Positions 1 through 9,079 are shown, counted from the first letter of the stretch. The stretch is DNA of 33,089 bases from Candidatus Manganitrophaceae bacterium (GCA_013151935.1 JAADHI010000109.1:1-33089); one strand, 5' to 3'. Made by a program: numbers and translations. The notes: generated by a model from the sequence alone, not told the origin.

Positions 1-143
1 GCAAAATGAACCAAAGGATCTGTCAGCATCCATTTCGCATAATCCGGTTTACTTTTAGTCGGCTCAGCACCAAACAAAGCGCTGTAAAATTGGATACTTT
101 CATTGAGATTTTTAACCCCGATGTGAATGTGAAAACGTTTCAT
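1..143 (-). CDS. VOC-family protein, ArsI/CadI (C-As lyase / cadmium-induced protein) type, 5' part only (runs off left edge)
   Basis: Manual reverse-strand translation from ATG at 143: MKRFHIHIGVKNLNESIQFYSALFGAEPTKSKPDYAKWMLTDPLVHFA..., typical of ArsI/CadI N-termini; start overlaps the arsR stop (ATGA). Confidence 0.8.
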   Translation of the reverse strand, partial: MKRFHIHIGVKNLNESIQFYSALFGAEPTKSKPDYAKWMLTDPLVHF

Positions 144-514
144 GTTGTATTCCTTTCCTTGGGCTTGCAACAGTCTGCAAGCTCAATAATAGCGCAGCAT
201 TTTTTTTTATCTTGGCGAATACTGGCAAATTCGAGACTGCAACAATCGTTGACCATGAATGCGATGAGTGCGTGAATCGATTCAAAGTTGGCCGAATAAA
301 TCAAAGATTTCCCCTCGCGCCGCGAGCTGATAACCCCGGCTTGCGATAAATGTTTTAGGTGAAACGACATTGTGTTATGTGGTGTGCCGAGTGCTTCACT
401 CAGTGCGCCTGCGGGTAGGCCATTTGCTCCGGCCTGAACCAATAAACGGAAAGCACGCAGGCGTGTTTCTTGCGAAAGTGCATCAAAAATCTGTATTGAT
501 TTTTTTATATCCAT
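140..514 (-). CDS. arsR: ArsR/SmtB-family metalloregulator
   Basis: ORF with winged HTH (ALSQETRLRAFRLLVQAG...HNTMSFHLKHLSQAGVISSRREGKSLIYSA) and C-terminal vicinal Cys pairs (NDCC, KKCC, ADCC). Confidence 0.9.
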   Translation of the reverse strand: MDIKKSIQIFDALSQETRLRAFRLLVQAGANGLPAGALSEALGTPHNTMSFHLKHLSQAGVISSRREGKSLIYSANFESIHALIAFMVNDCCSLEFASIRQDKKKCCAIIELADCCKPKERNTT

Positions 515-585
515 ATTTCCAGACTAATAGACATATACTCTAAAAGTCAAGCCTTGAGTCTTGATTTTCGTCACAAAAAAATTGC

Positions 586-616
586 TTGACTCTATACTTA
601 GGTATAGGGTTTACAC
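586..616 (+). promoter_or_regulatory. MerR-type promoter/operator: TTGACT - 19 bp - TTACAC with dyad ACTCTATAC-TTAG-GTATAGGGT
   Basis: -35-like TTGACT 586-591, 19-bp spacer 592-610 containing a near-perfect dyad, -10-like TTACAC 611-616, directly upstream of merR (ATG 636). Confidence 0.7.
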
Positions 617-635
617 TCAAAATTGGAGCACAAAA

Positions 636-1073
636 ATGAAGACATTGAGTATCGGACAATTGGCCTTAACAGTGCAGGTGAAAGTTGAAACCATTCGTTA
701 TTACGAGCGGCGGGGATTGATTCCGCCACCGCCGCGTCGTGCATCCGGTTATCGACAATTCTCTCAAACGGACGTGCAACGACTCCGTTTTATAAAGTAT
801 GCCCAGTCCATCGGATTTACGCTCAATGAGATCGCCGAAATGTTAGCCCTAAGCGTAGAATCCGGAGCCACTTGTGGTGATGTGACAGAGCGAATCGACA
901 CCAAATTGCGCGATATTGAAGAAAAATTAAAGACTTTGCTTCGTATGAAAAAGACGCTCACTGAATTAAAGACATCCTGCAAAACACCTGCTGATCCCAG
1001 TAAAGATTGTCCTATTTTGGAATCACTGGATATAGAGGAAGCTAATAAAAATGGAAAAGAAACCCTCAAATAA
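636..1073 (+). CDS. merR: MerR-family mercury-type regulator (start trimmed from 561 to ATG 636)
   Basis: MKTLSIGQLALTVQVKVETIRYYERRGLIPPPPRRASGYRQFS...; HTH plus Cys residues (ATCGDV, TSCKTPADPSKDCP) typical of Hg-sensing MerR proteins. Confidence 0.9.
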   Translation: MKTLSIGQLALTVQVKVETIRYYERRGLIPPPPRRASGYRQFSQTDVQRLRFIKYAQSIGFTLNEIAEMLALSVESGATCGDVTERIDTKLRDIEEKLKTLLRMKKTLTELKTSCKTPADPSKDCPILESLDIEEANKNGKETLK

Positions 1074-1794
1074 ACTTTTAAAAGTTGGTATTGGCGGCAC
1101 AATTATCGCCGCGCTGTGTTGTTTTACCCCCATTCTCGTCATTGTACTCGGGGCAGTGGGTTTAAGTGCAGTGCTTGCATACCTTGACATTGTCCTGTTA
1201 CCGGCGCTCTTTATTTTTATCGGAGTGACGGTCTATGCCTTGTCGAAAAGAAAACAGGAAGATTGTTGTGCGACAAACAATTCTCCGGACAGGGGAGAGA
1301 CAGACAATGACATGAAACAAGAAAGCTGTTGCAGTCCTTGGCCGGAATCAAAGGATCTTAAATCCTCGACCTGCCCGGATAATGAAAAAAAAGGGCAGTC
1401 GGTTGATGCAGAGACACTTCGACATTTGATCAAAAAAGAACGCGGACATGAAATCAAAGATACAGGCTATTATTTCTGCAAAGCGCCCGACTGCGACACC
1501 GTTTATTTTCACCCAAAGAGTGGACAGACCTTTGAAAAATCAGACATTAAGGTTCGTGTGGGTCTGAAAGAAATCGACGATCCGGTGTGGGTGTGTTACT
1601 GCTTTGACATCAGCAAAAAAATGATCGCGGAAGAAATCGAAAACACAGGCTTATCCGCCTCAGGAGATCGCATTCGAAAGGAAGTCGCGGATAAAAACTG
1701 CGAATGTGAGATCAAAAACCCTTCGGGACGTTGCTGTCTCGGAGAAGTGCTTGCAGCAGAAAAAGAAGCACAGAAAAACCGACAGAACGTGTAA
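1051..1794 (+). CDS. MerF-like mercury transporter fused to CopZ-N-terminal/BFD-like [2Fe-2S] and metal-binding metallochaperone domain
   Basis: N-term two-TM MerF signature (GGTIIAALCCFTPILVIVLGAVGLSAVLAYLDIVLLPALFIFIGVTVYA); Cys-rich linker (EDCC, ESCC, STC); C-term YYFCKAPDCDTVYF...VWVCYCFDISKKMI...NCECEIKNPSGRCCLGEV. Confidence 0.8.
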   Translation: MEKKPSNKLLKVGIGGTIIAALCCFTPILVIVLGAVGLSAVLAYLDIVLLPALFIFIGVTVYALSKRKQEDCCATNNSPDRGETDNDMKQESCCSPWPESKDLKSSTCPDNEKKGQSVDAETLRHLIKKERGHEIKDTGYYFCKAPDCDTVYFHPKSGQTFEKSDIKVRVGLKEIDDPVWVCYCFDISKKMIAEEIENTGLSASGDRIRKEVADKNCECEIKNPSGRCCLGEVLAAEKEAQKNRQNV

Positions 1795-1929
1795 CTGTTC
1801 AGCTTGGGTGGGTTTTTCTCTGTGGCAAGGCGCGAGGAGCGCAGAAACGTAGCGTATGGTCTATACGTAAGGCTTTGAGCACCACAGCAACGCCGCCACA
1901 GGGGAAAAGACGCGTAAGCTGAACAGTTA
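1792..1929. repeat. 138-bp nested inverted-repeat element (MITE-like), 14-bp perfect terminal IR
   Basis: TAACTGTTCAGCTT 1792-1805 and AAGCTGAACAGTTA 1916-1929 are exact reverse complements; inner arms 1813-1826/1895-1908 match 12/14; central hairpin CGTAT-GGTCT-ATACG 1853-1867. Confidence 0.75.
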
Positions 1930-1958
1930 TCAGAACGTTTCTTAAAGGAGACAATGTT

Positions 1959-2300
1959 ATGAAAGGATTCATCTCGTCGGTTTCGGCCTTATTTTCATCG
2001 GCCTGTTGTGTTGGCCCTGCTGTTTTGGGTGGCTTGGGTGTCGGGGCCAGTACCGCAGGTATCCTGGGCGGGGTGGCCGGATTTGTTAAAGCCTTGATCC
2101 CTTTTCAGAATTTCTTTATCGCAGGCGCGCTTATTTTTTTGGCATTTAATTTTTATACCGTCTATGGCAATAAGCGGAAAGCCTGCCTTGATGGCAGCAT
2201 TGACGGTGAAAAGAAACTAAAAAGGGAAAAGATGCTGCTTTGGACCAATACGATCGCGGTTATTTTGTTCATTCTCTCGCCTTATTTATTGGCGCTTTAA
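1959..2300 (+). CDS. merT: MerT-like mercuric transport protein
   Basis: MKGFISSVSALFSSACCVGPAVLGGLGVGASTAGILGGV...; CC motif in TM1, three hydrophobic segments; mer context. Confidence 0.8.
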   Translation: MKGFISSVSALFSSACCVGPAVLGGLGVGASTAGILGGVAGFVKALIPFQNFFIAGALIFLAFNFYTVYGNKRKACLDGSIDGEKKLKREKMLLWTNTIAVILFILSPYLLAL

Positions 2301-2321
2301 TTATTCAAGGAGTCAGGTACA

Positions 2322-2759
2322 ATGAAAAAAAAGACAAAAAACCTTCGTTTAATTTTGGGAATCGTTGCTTTTTTAGGCATTGTTTCAGTCCTCGTTTTTA
2401 GCCCCACGGCCTCACATTCAAAGGCCATTGCCTCAGAAAGCCATGCTGAGACAGAACAGGCTGAGGAACCTCTTCAGCACGAGCAAGTATTGCTCAAAGT
2501 CGATGGCATGACCTGTTTTACCTGTCGTTGGGATATCAAAAGGAAATTGATGAAGGTGCCCGGTGTGACATCCGCCCAGATCACTTCAAAACAATTGACC
2601 TGGTGGAATCCCTTTTCAAAATCGGAAGGTAAGGCCCTGATTATCTATGAAGCGGGAACCGTGACGACCGATCAGTTGATTGAGGTGATCGAAGGGGAGA
2701 GCGATGCCGTGTACACCTACAAGGCATCTGTACTGAGTGAATCCTTCATTGAAGAATAA
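2322..2759 (+). CDS. merP: MerP-like heavy-metal-associated (HMA) domain protein, membrane/secreted
   Basis: Signal/TM N-terminus then LLKVDGMTCFTCRWDIKRKLMKVPGVTSAQI (GMTCxxC HMA motif). Confidence 0.8.
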   Translation: MKKKTKNLRLILGIVAFLGIVSVLVFSPTASHSKAIASESHAETEQAEEPLQHEQVLLKVDGMTCFTCRWDIKRKLMKVPGVTSAQITSKQLTWWNPFSKSEGKALIIYEAGTVTTDQLIEVIEGESDAVYTYKASVLSESFIEE

Positions 2760-2779
2760 AATTAACTGGAGTGTCTTCT

Positions 2780-3919
2780 TTATTTTCGGTAAAAGCGGTC
2801 GATGGTATCGACGACAAATTCCTGCATTTTAAGGTTTAGCTCAGGATAAATGGGCAATGCGAGGGTCTCCATAGCCGCTTTTTCTGATTCCGGGAAATCC
2901 CCTTTTTTGTACGATAGATCAGAAAAACATTCCTGTAAATGCAGTGGAACCGGATAATAAATTTCAGCCCCAATCTCTTCTTTGATCAGAAAGGCTCTGA
3001 GTGCATCACGATCTTTAACCCTTAAAATAAATTGATTATAAATATGATAGTGAGGGATATTACTTTTTTCATAAACCGCTTGAGGCAAGCTCAAAAATCC
3101 GTCTTGAATCAATGCACGTTTTTCAAACAGCTCGGCATAATGCCTTGCATTTTCTTGACGTCTTTTTGTCCAGCCGTCGAGATATTTTAATTTAACCCCC
3201 ACAATACCCGCCTGAATCGAATCCAGTCGAAAGTTTCCCCCGATCATTTTGTGATAATACTTGGGATGCCCCCCATGCACACGCATTTTGCGCACCTTGT
3301 CGGCCAATGTCGCATCTTTGATTGAAATAATGCCACCGTCCCCCATCGCGCCCAAGTTTTTACTCGGGAAAAAAGAAAAACAACCCATGTCCCCAAAACA
3401 ACCTGCCCGTTTGCCTTCTGCATCTTCTGCACCTATGGCTTGCGCGGCGTCTTCGACGACCTTTAATCCGTGCCGTTCTGCAATGTCTAAAATAGATGCC
3501 ATATTCGCGACCTGACCGTAAAGATGTACGGGTATGATGAGCTTTGTGCGTGGTGTAATGGCGGCTTCAATTTTTTCAGGATCAATGTTGTAAGTAACAG
3601 GATCGATATCCACAAAAATGGGCTTTGCACCCACACGCGCGATGACACCCGCGGTTGCAAAAAAGGTGTAAGGCGTGGTGATGACTTCATCTCCGGCCCC
3701 AATATCCAGGGCCATGAGGGCAAGCAAAAGTGCATCCGTTCCAGAAGAAACCCCTACGGCAAACTCGGTTTGGCAGTATGCGGCAATTTTCGCTTCCAGG
3801 TCTTTTACTTCGGGTCCGAGAATAAAATATTGGCTCTTGAAAACAGCCTCAAAAACGGAGAAGATTTCGTCTTTAATGGGTGCGTGGTGGGCTTTTAAAT
3901 CAAGTAGAGGGACTTTCAT
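2780..3919 (-). CDS. DegT/DnrJ/EryC1/StrS-family PLP sugar aminotransferase
   Basis: MKVPLLDLKAHHAPIKDEI...VGVSSGTDALLLALMALDIGAGDEVITTPYTFFATAGVI...EDAAQAIGA...FSFFPSKNLGAMGDGG. Confidence 0.93.
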   Translation of the reverse strand: MKVPLLDLKAHHAPIKDEIFSVFEAVFKSQYFILGPEVKDLEAKIAAYCQTEFAVGVSSGTDALLLALMALDIGAGDEVITTPYTFFATAGVIARVGAKPIFVDIDPVTYNIDPEKIEAAITPRTKLIIPVHLYGQVANMASILDIAERHGLKVVEDAAQAIGAEDAEGKRAGCFGDMGCFSFFPSKNLGAMGDGGIISIKDATLADKVRKMRVHGGHPKYYHKMIGGNFRLDSIQAGIVGVKLKYLDGWTKRRQENARHYAELFEKRALIQDGFLSLPQAVYEKSNIPHYHIYNQFILRVKDRDALRAFLIKEEIGAEIYYPVPLHLQECFSDLSYKKGDFPESEKAAMETLALPIYPELNLKMQEFVVDTIDRFYRK

Positions 3920-3943
3920 TTTCTTCTCCTGTTTTTACCTTGT

Positions 3944-5584
3944 TCATTTTTCATTCAAAAATTGAGGAATAATGTGATCCCCCTGGGCCGCATATTGGCG
4001 ATCACACACACTGCATATTGCTTTTTTATTCTTAAAATTGAGTTTTATACCACATTGACAATACCAGCCCTTGAGCCTTGCTGGATTTCCAATCATGAGC
4101 GCGTAATCCGGCACGTCTTTGGTAATCACGGCGCCTGCCCCAATAAAGGCATAGGCTCCAATCGTCACACCACAAATAATCGTACAATTGGCACCGAGAC
4201 TTGCGCCTTTTTTGACCAGCGTCGGTCTAATTTGATCCATACGCCGGATTTCACTTCGGGGGTTGTAAACATTGGTAAACACCATCGAAGGACCGCAAAA
4301 AACATGATCTTCTAGTGTAACTCCTTCATAGACAGAAACATTGTTTTGAATCTTAACACCCTCTCCGATTTCCACATTGGGGCCGATGACACAATTTTGT
4401 CCAATTTGGCATTTTTTACCAATATGAGAGCCTTCGAGAATATGAGAAACATGCCAGATTTTACTGCCTTCTCCGATACTGACCCCTCCATCAATAAAAG
4501 CAGATTCATGTGCAAAATAAGGCAACTTTTTTTCTAAAAAGCCCGAGCGTTTATAACGCGTCTTGCCCGAAAAAGCCTTCTGGCAGGCCTCAAGCACCTT
4601 CAAAACCCGGATACCTTCTTCCCCGTCCGTTCGAGGCGTCGAGCGATTTTTAATGGCTTCTAAAAAATGGAGACACTCGGCCCGAAGCGGCTCACCCGCT
4701 TCGCAGGAAACCACTTCGGCCTCCGCTTTGTTGGGAACAGGAAGATGATTTTTCCAATCAATGGAATGTGGGTAGAGTCTTAATTTGTCTACTGGTTCCA
4801 TGTCATCAAAAACCGCCATCTTGCGATCCCCGACCACAACCAGTTTTTGTTCCTTAAAGGGATGCAACCAAGAGACAAAAATATGGGCTTTTACACCACT
4901 GGGAAAAGACAACATGCTGACGGTCACATCAGCGATTTGTGGGTGTAAATAGTTTCCGCCCTGCGCTTGCACTTCATCGGGTTCCTCATTTAGGAGACCC
5001 AAAATCACCGATATATCGTGTGGCGCAAAAGACCAGAGAATGTTTTCCTCCCGACGAATTTTTCCGAGGTTCAAACGATTAGAATAAATATATTGAATCC
5101 GACCCAGTGTGCCGGTATTTATTAAGGACTTTAGCTTCAAAACCACTGGGTGATACCAAAGCAGATGCCCCACCATCAAAATCCGGTCAAGCTGTTTTGC
5201 AAGTGCGACAAGGGATTCGCCTGTCTGGACAGACAAACAAAGCGGTTTTTCCACAAACACGTCTTTTCCGGCCAAAAGGGCTTGGCGAATTAAGTCATGA
5301 TGGGTTTCCGCGGGCGTCGCAATGACGACACCAGTAATATTTCTATCCGCCAAAATTTCAGAAAACGACAGCATCTGCACATCTTCATATTGTGTGCTTA
5401 AAGTCGCCAAACGCGCTTCGTCTTGATCACAAATTGCAGCAAGCGCTCCCAAATCATAGAGATTACGAACCAGGTTTTTTCCCCAGTAGCCCCCACCAAC
5501 AACAGCGACTTGCGATAGTGCGTCATTTTGCTCGGTTTTTTTCTTCATCACACCACTCATCTTAATGACCCGATTAAATGACAT
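3944..5584 (-). CDS. Fusion: Gfo/Idh/MocA-family oxidoreductase (N) + left-handed beta-helix hexapeptide N-acetyltransferase (C), WbpB-WbpD-like
   Basis: N-term Rossmann [17 protein letters not shown]...FVEKPLC; C-term hexapeptide repeats [60 protein letters not shown]. Start could be internal Met (MKKKTEQ...). Confidence 0.9.
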   Translation of the reverse strand: MSFNRVIKMSGVMKKKTEQNDALSQVAVVGGGYWGKNLVRNLYDLGALAAICDQDEARLATLSTQYEDVQMLSFSEILADRNITGVVIATPAETHHDLIRQALLAGKDVFVEKPLCLSVQTGESLVALAKQLDRILMVGHLLWYHPVVLKLKSLINTGTLGRIQYIYSNRLNLGKIRREENILWSFAPHDISVILGLLNEEPDEVQAQGGNYLHPQIADVTVSMLSFPSGVKAHIFVSWLHPFKEQKLVVVGDRKMAVFDDMEPVDKLRLYPHSIDWKNHLPVPNKAEAEVVSCEAGEPLRAECLHFLEAIKNRSTPRTDGEEGIRVLKVLEACQKAFSGKTRYKRSGFLEKKLPYFAHESAFIDGGVSIGEGSKIWHVSHILEGSHIGKKCQIGQNCVIGPNVEIGEGVKIQNNVSVYEGVTLEDHVFCGPSMVFTNVYNPRSEIRRMDQIRPTLVKKGASLGANCTIICGVTIGAYAFIGAGAVITKDVPDYALMIGNPARLKGWYCQCGIKLNFKNKKAICSVCDRQYAAQGDHIIPQFLNEK

Positions 5585-5599
5585 TGTGCCAAAGTGTAC

Positions 5600-6019
5600 T
5601 TACCGACACGCGTGTTTGAGGAAATCACCCTCTTCATCAGCGATACGATCTTGTGCTGATTTTGGATTTGGAAAAAAAATACCCCGGTCAAGCTCAACAA
5701 TGGAAGGTCTCTTTGAAGCAAACGCTTCAACCAAAAACGCAGTTGCAAGTTTAGGTTGAAGCAACTTGCCACAGGTAAAAATATCTACGGCAGCATAAGC
5801 ATGTTCAGGCCAAGTGTGGATCGTAAGATGTGATTCGGCAATGACGACGACACCGCTCACACCAAAAGGACTAAAGCGGTGGAAGCGACTATCGATGATC
5901 GTGGCCTTGGCTTTTTTGGCCGCTTTTAACATCACAACTTCTATTTGTTTTAAATCATCAAGCAACTTGATATTACAGTCTTCCAATTCTAAAAGAATAT
6001 GTATTCCTAATGCTTTCAC
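5600..6019 (-). CDS. speD: S-adenosylmethionine decarboxylase proenzyme
   Basis: VVIAESHLTIHTWPEHAYAAVDIFTCG motif with Ser cleavage site. Confidence 0.92.
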   Translation of the reverse strand: MKALGIHILLELEDCNIKLLDDLKQIEVVMLKAAKKAKATIIDSRFHRFSPFGVSGVVVIAESHLTIHTWPEHAYAAVDIFTCGKLLQPKLATAFLVEAFASKRPSIVELDRGIFFPNPKSAQDRIADEEGDFLKHACR

Positions 6020-6201
6020 GCTAATGTCTCAGACCTTATTTTTTTCAAAAATAGAAGCGCCGCCCACTCCGAAAATACAATGTTAACAGTTTGCAGCAGC
6101 AAAACAACAAAACAGTTTTATATATATGTAAATCCCTCAGTTTGTCAATAAAAACACCCCAGGATATAAGAGAAACAAGAAAGGAAAACGGGCACTTAAA
6201 T

Positions 6202-6234
6202 AAAAAGCACGGTGCGTACAAGACACACCGTGCT
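6202..6234 (-). terminator. Rho-independent terminator at the end of the respiratory operon
   Basis: Minus strand: AGCACGGTG-TGTCTTGTACG-CACCGTGCT followed by TTTTA; perfect 9-bp stem, immediately downstream of CDS ending at 6274. Confidence 0.75.
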
Positions 6235-6273
6235 CAAAAAAATAAAGGGAGGATGCCCCTCTCAAAATAATAA

Positions 6274-7194
6274 CTATCGGTACTGAAGAAAACCCTCGTG
6301 GCTCGCTATTTTAGGGAAGTATTTGGCCGGTATATCTTCCACATCTGGATCTCTCAGAGACAAAGTAAAAACAGTCAGTGCCGTTGCTTCATCTTCAGTC
6401 AAACCCCAGTTAGGCATAATGGTTGGAGAAGTTCTGTCTTTTGGGTCAGGAGCATCCGGCTTACCAGGAACAATCTTTTCTGGATCAAGAAAATGCTCAA
6501 ATTCCCAAACACGGGTGATATGATCATCAGATTCAATCCTTGAAAAATCATGTACCAGGGTAAAAGCAAGTTCGGTTTTGCTGCCCATGTTAGAAATATC
6601 AGGCGCGAGTGCGGCATTTGTTCCAAATTGACGAATCGCATGACAAGCACCACAACCAAGCTCATAAGCCAAATCACGGCCTTTCATCAAGATGTCTGCT
6701 TCAGGCCAATAAACATCACGCGAATAAAGCTCATAATGACATTTCGTACAAGCCGTCTGGACATAAGCCCCGGATAAAGGCTGACGGTCAAGATGCTTCA
6801 CGACACCATGCGTCGCCGCAACCGTGACGGCTTGACCGTTACCTTCATGGCAAATGGTGCATCCAAATTTTTCAAAAGCATGTTTTGAAATATATCCGCC
6901 ATCCTTAAAGTTAGGGTGAGTTGTATAAGGTTGAGGCTCATTTTCAAATGCGGGATTTGCAATACCTGCATGACAAGTCGTACAACGATCCGCACGATTT
7001 AGTTTTTTGTCCCAGATTTGCGTGACTTTAATTGGAGAATTGGCAAGCTTAGGATCACCCACCACTTCAGCAAGTTTTTTATAATACGTGGCTTGATAGC
7101 CTTTCCACTCTGCTGTTTCCTCACGATAAACAAAAATACCCAGCTGAAGAACGATCAAAAAACCCGAAATTGCAAAAACAATATGTTTTACCAT
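6274..7194 (-). CDS. Membrane-anchored tetraheme cytochrome c
   Basis: N-terminal TM; CTTCH, CTICH, CTKCH, CGACH motifs. Confidence 0.88.
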   Translation of the reverse strand: MVKHIVFAISGFLIVLQLGIFVYREETAEWKGYQATYYKKLAEVVGDPKLANSPIKVTQIWDKKLNRADRCTTCHAGIANPAFENEPQPYTTHPNFKDGGYISKHAFEKFGCTICHEGNGQAVTVAATHGVVKHLDRQPLSGAYVQTACTKCHYELYSRDVYWPEADILMKGRDLAYELGCGACHAIRQFGTNAALAPDISNMGSKTELAFTLVHDFSRIESDDHITRVWEFEHFLDPEKIVPGKPDAPDPKDRTSPTIMPNWGLTEDEATALTVFTLSLRDPDVEDIPAKYFPKIASHEGFLQYR

Positions 7195-7268
7195 ACGGTA
7201 ACTCTTCTCCCTTTAAAGCGTGAACCCTAGAGCGCACGCCTCCATACTATAAGAACGATTCAAAGAAT

Positions 7269-7406
7269 CTAGCTATTTGGATCGTCCTTTAAAGCCTTTT
7301 CCAACCACATGGCAATGCCAACGAATACCACCATAAAAGCCACGGTCGAAGCTAGAAAAAAAAGACCAATCCCCAATCGATAGGGATATGCCCAGATATC
7401 ATCCAT
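7269..7406 (-). CDS. Small single-TM protein (45 aa), putative accessory subunit of the bc complex
   Basis: Not in ORF track. Manual translation: MDDIWAYPYRLGIGLFFLASTVAFMVVFVGIAMWLEKALKDDPNS*; sits between cyt b subunit and cytochrome c genes, one clear TM helix. Confidence 0.6.
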   Translation of the reverse strand: MDDIWAYPYRLGIGLFFLASTVAFMVVFVGIAMWLEKALKDDPNS

Positions 7407-7428
7407 TAAAGTACCTCACTGCAGTAAA

Positions 7429-8295
7429 CTAGATTTTGAACCAAGGTGTAACGAGCACATACTTCACATCCGCCAATAATCGCACAAAAATTTTCATCGG
7501 GACACCCATCATCGAGATAAAAAAGAACATCACGAGATTGTATCGAACAAAACCTAACTTCCGATAAAAATCGCGGAAAAATAAAAAGGGAACCGTAAAT
7601 CCGATACCATAAAACGCGCCAAGAATTACCCAGGTGAGGAGATTCGCAGTGGTCACCGCATAACGACCAAGCGTTATAAGAGGAGACTCACTCAAGCCCA
7701 ATGAGCTTTGTAGAATAATTTCCAGGTCAATTAACTTAGCAGCACCAGCGGGCTGGTGAACATGCCAATCATCCCAGGGCCAGTACCACGACCAATCAAG
7801 TCCTCTAAAAAAAACACCCACAAAAATCAAGGCATACCAAAGCCCTAAACCGAAACTAAAAACCAACATCGAGAATTTACGCTCTGAAAACGTATAATAC
7901 CCTTTTCCTCGCGGATTAGGATCCAAATAAGGGATCAAAATAAGACCAACAAGCATCAAGGTGGGAAGTACCATTCCTGCCAACCAGGGATCGAAATACA
8001 CCAAGAGCTCTTGCAAACCCAAGAAATACCAGGGTGCCTTTGTTGGATTAGGCGTGGTATCTGCACTCGCCAATTCTTCCAAGGGGGCGGGAGCAACCAA
8101 AGAGAGAAATAAAATGACGGAAACGGCAACCATCATACAGATCAACTCAAGGTAAACAAGATTTGGCCAGACCAGGACGGTATTTTCTGGCGCAACTTTC
8201 CCGGCAGCGGTTTTCTTGATCATTGCTGAAAGCCGGCTAGACTTTGTTGTAACTTGCGCCGAATCGGAAACTTTTTCAGACATATCTTTCCTCAA
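7429..8295 (-). CDS. Cytochrome b C-terminal-domain (subunit IV-like) protein of a bc complex
   Basis: NPTKAPWYFLGLQELLVYFDPWLAGMVLPTLMLVGLILIPYLDPNPRGKGYY, the Qo PWYF-type motif of split cytochrome b; extra C-terminal TMs. Confidence 0.88.
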   Translation of the reverse strand: MRKDMSEKVSDSAQVTTKSSRLSAMIKKTAAGKVAPENTVLVWPNLVYLELICMMVAVSVILFLSLVAPAPLEELASADTTPNPTKAPWYFLGLQELLVYFDPWLAGMVLPTLMLVGLILIPYLDPNPRGKGYYTFSERKFSMLVFSFGLGLWYALIFVGVFFRGLDWSWYWPWDDWHVHQPAGAAKLIDLEIILQSSLGLSESPLITLGRYAVTTANLLTWVILGAFYGIGFTVPFLFFRDFYRKLGFVRYNLVMFFFISMMGVPMKIFVRLLADVKYVLVTPWFKI

Positions 8296-8308
8296 TTAAG
8301 TCAAACGA

Positions 8309-9079
8309 TTAAAGGGGCCCGGAAAAGCCGTCTTTTCTAATTCTCCAAAAATGGACAGCAATAAAAAGGGCCGTAATCAAAGGCAAAGCGAGACAATGCA
8401 AGACATAAAACCTAAGTAAGGCACTCTGTCCCACAATTGTACCTCCGAGCAACGCAAAGGCCATATCATTCTCAGGACCAAAACCCAGTTCAGGACCAAA
8501 GGGCCCTGCAGCACCAATAAATGGCGTCGCTTCCGCCATTTTACTGCCCACAGTAACAGCCCAAAGGGCCAACTGATCCCAAGGCAGCAAATATCCCGTC
8601 CAACTTAAAACCAAAGTCGTGACCAGAAGAATCACACCCACAACCCAGTTAAACTCTCTCGGCGGTTTATAAGAACCGGTCATAAACACACGTGTCATAT
8701 GCATCCAAACGGAAAAAACCATGGCATGCGCGGACCAACGATGCACCGCCCTAAAAAGACTGCCAAAGTAGATGACCGTCTCTAAATCTCGGATATCATT
8801 ATAGGCACGACGTGTATCGGGGACGTAATAGAACATCAAAATAACCCCGGTAATCGCAAGAAGGATAAAAAATAAAAAGGTCAAGCCCCCCAAACACCAG
8901 GTAAATTTAATTTTGAGTGCACCACGTCGAACTCGAACGGGGTGCAAATGCAAAATAATGTTGCTGAACATGACCAAAGCGCGGTTTCCATCTGTATCTG
9001 GATACCCATGTCTGAAGATGGACTTAAAGACCTGGGTCTTATTAACTGCCTCACGAATTTTTTGCAGTAAACTCAACAT
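8309..9079 (-). CDS. Cytochrome b N-terminal-domain (cytochrome b6-like) protein
   Basis: [67 protein letters not shown]; heme-ligating His and four-helix cyt b pattern. Confidence 0.92.
   Translation of the reverse strand: MLSLLQKIREAVNKTQVFKSIFRHGYPDTDGNRALVMFSNIILHLHPVRVRRGALKIKFTWCLGGLTFLFFILLAITGVILMFYYVPDTRRAYNDIRDLETVIYFGSLFRAVHRWSAHAMVFSVWMHMTRVFMTGSYKPPREFNWVVGVILLVTTLVLSWTGYLLPWDQLALWAVTVGSKMAEATPFIGAAGPFGPELGFGPENDMAFALLGGTIVGQSALLRFYVLHCLALPLITALFIAVHFWRIRKDGFSGPL

Noticed and set aside
1731-1922. 63-aa plus-strand ORF
   Set aside because: Overlaps the end of the merF-fusion gene and the inverted-repeat element; no protein-like signal.
1792-1929. Inverted-repeat element considered as an integron attC site
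   Set aside because: Length and symmetry are similar but the ends do not give RYYYAAC/GTTRRRY (GTGTAAC and GTTATCA), so attC is not supported.
3524-3965. Plus-strand ORFs opposite the DegT aminotransferase
   Set aside because: Shadow ORFs antisense to a strongly conserved gene.
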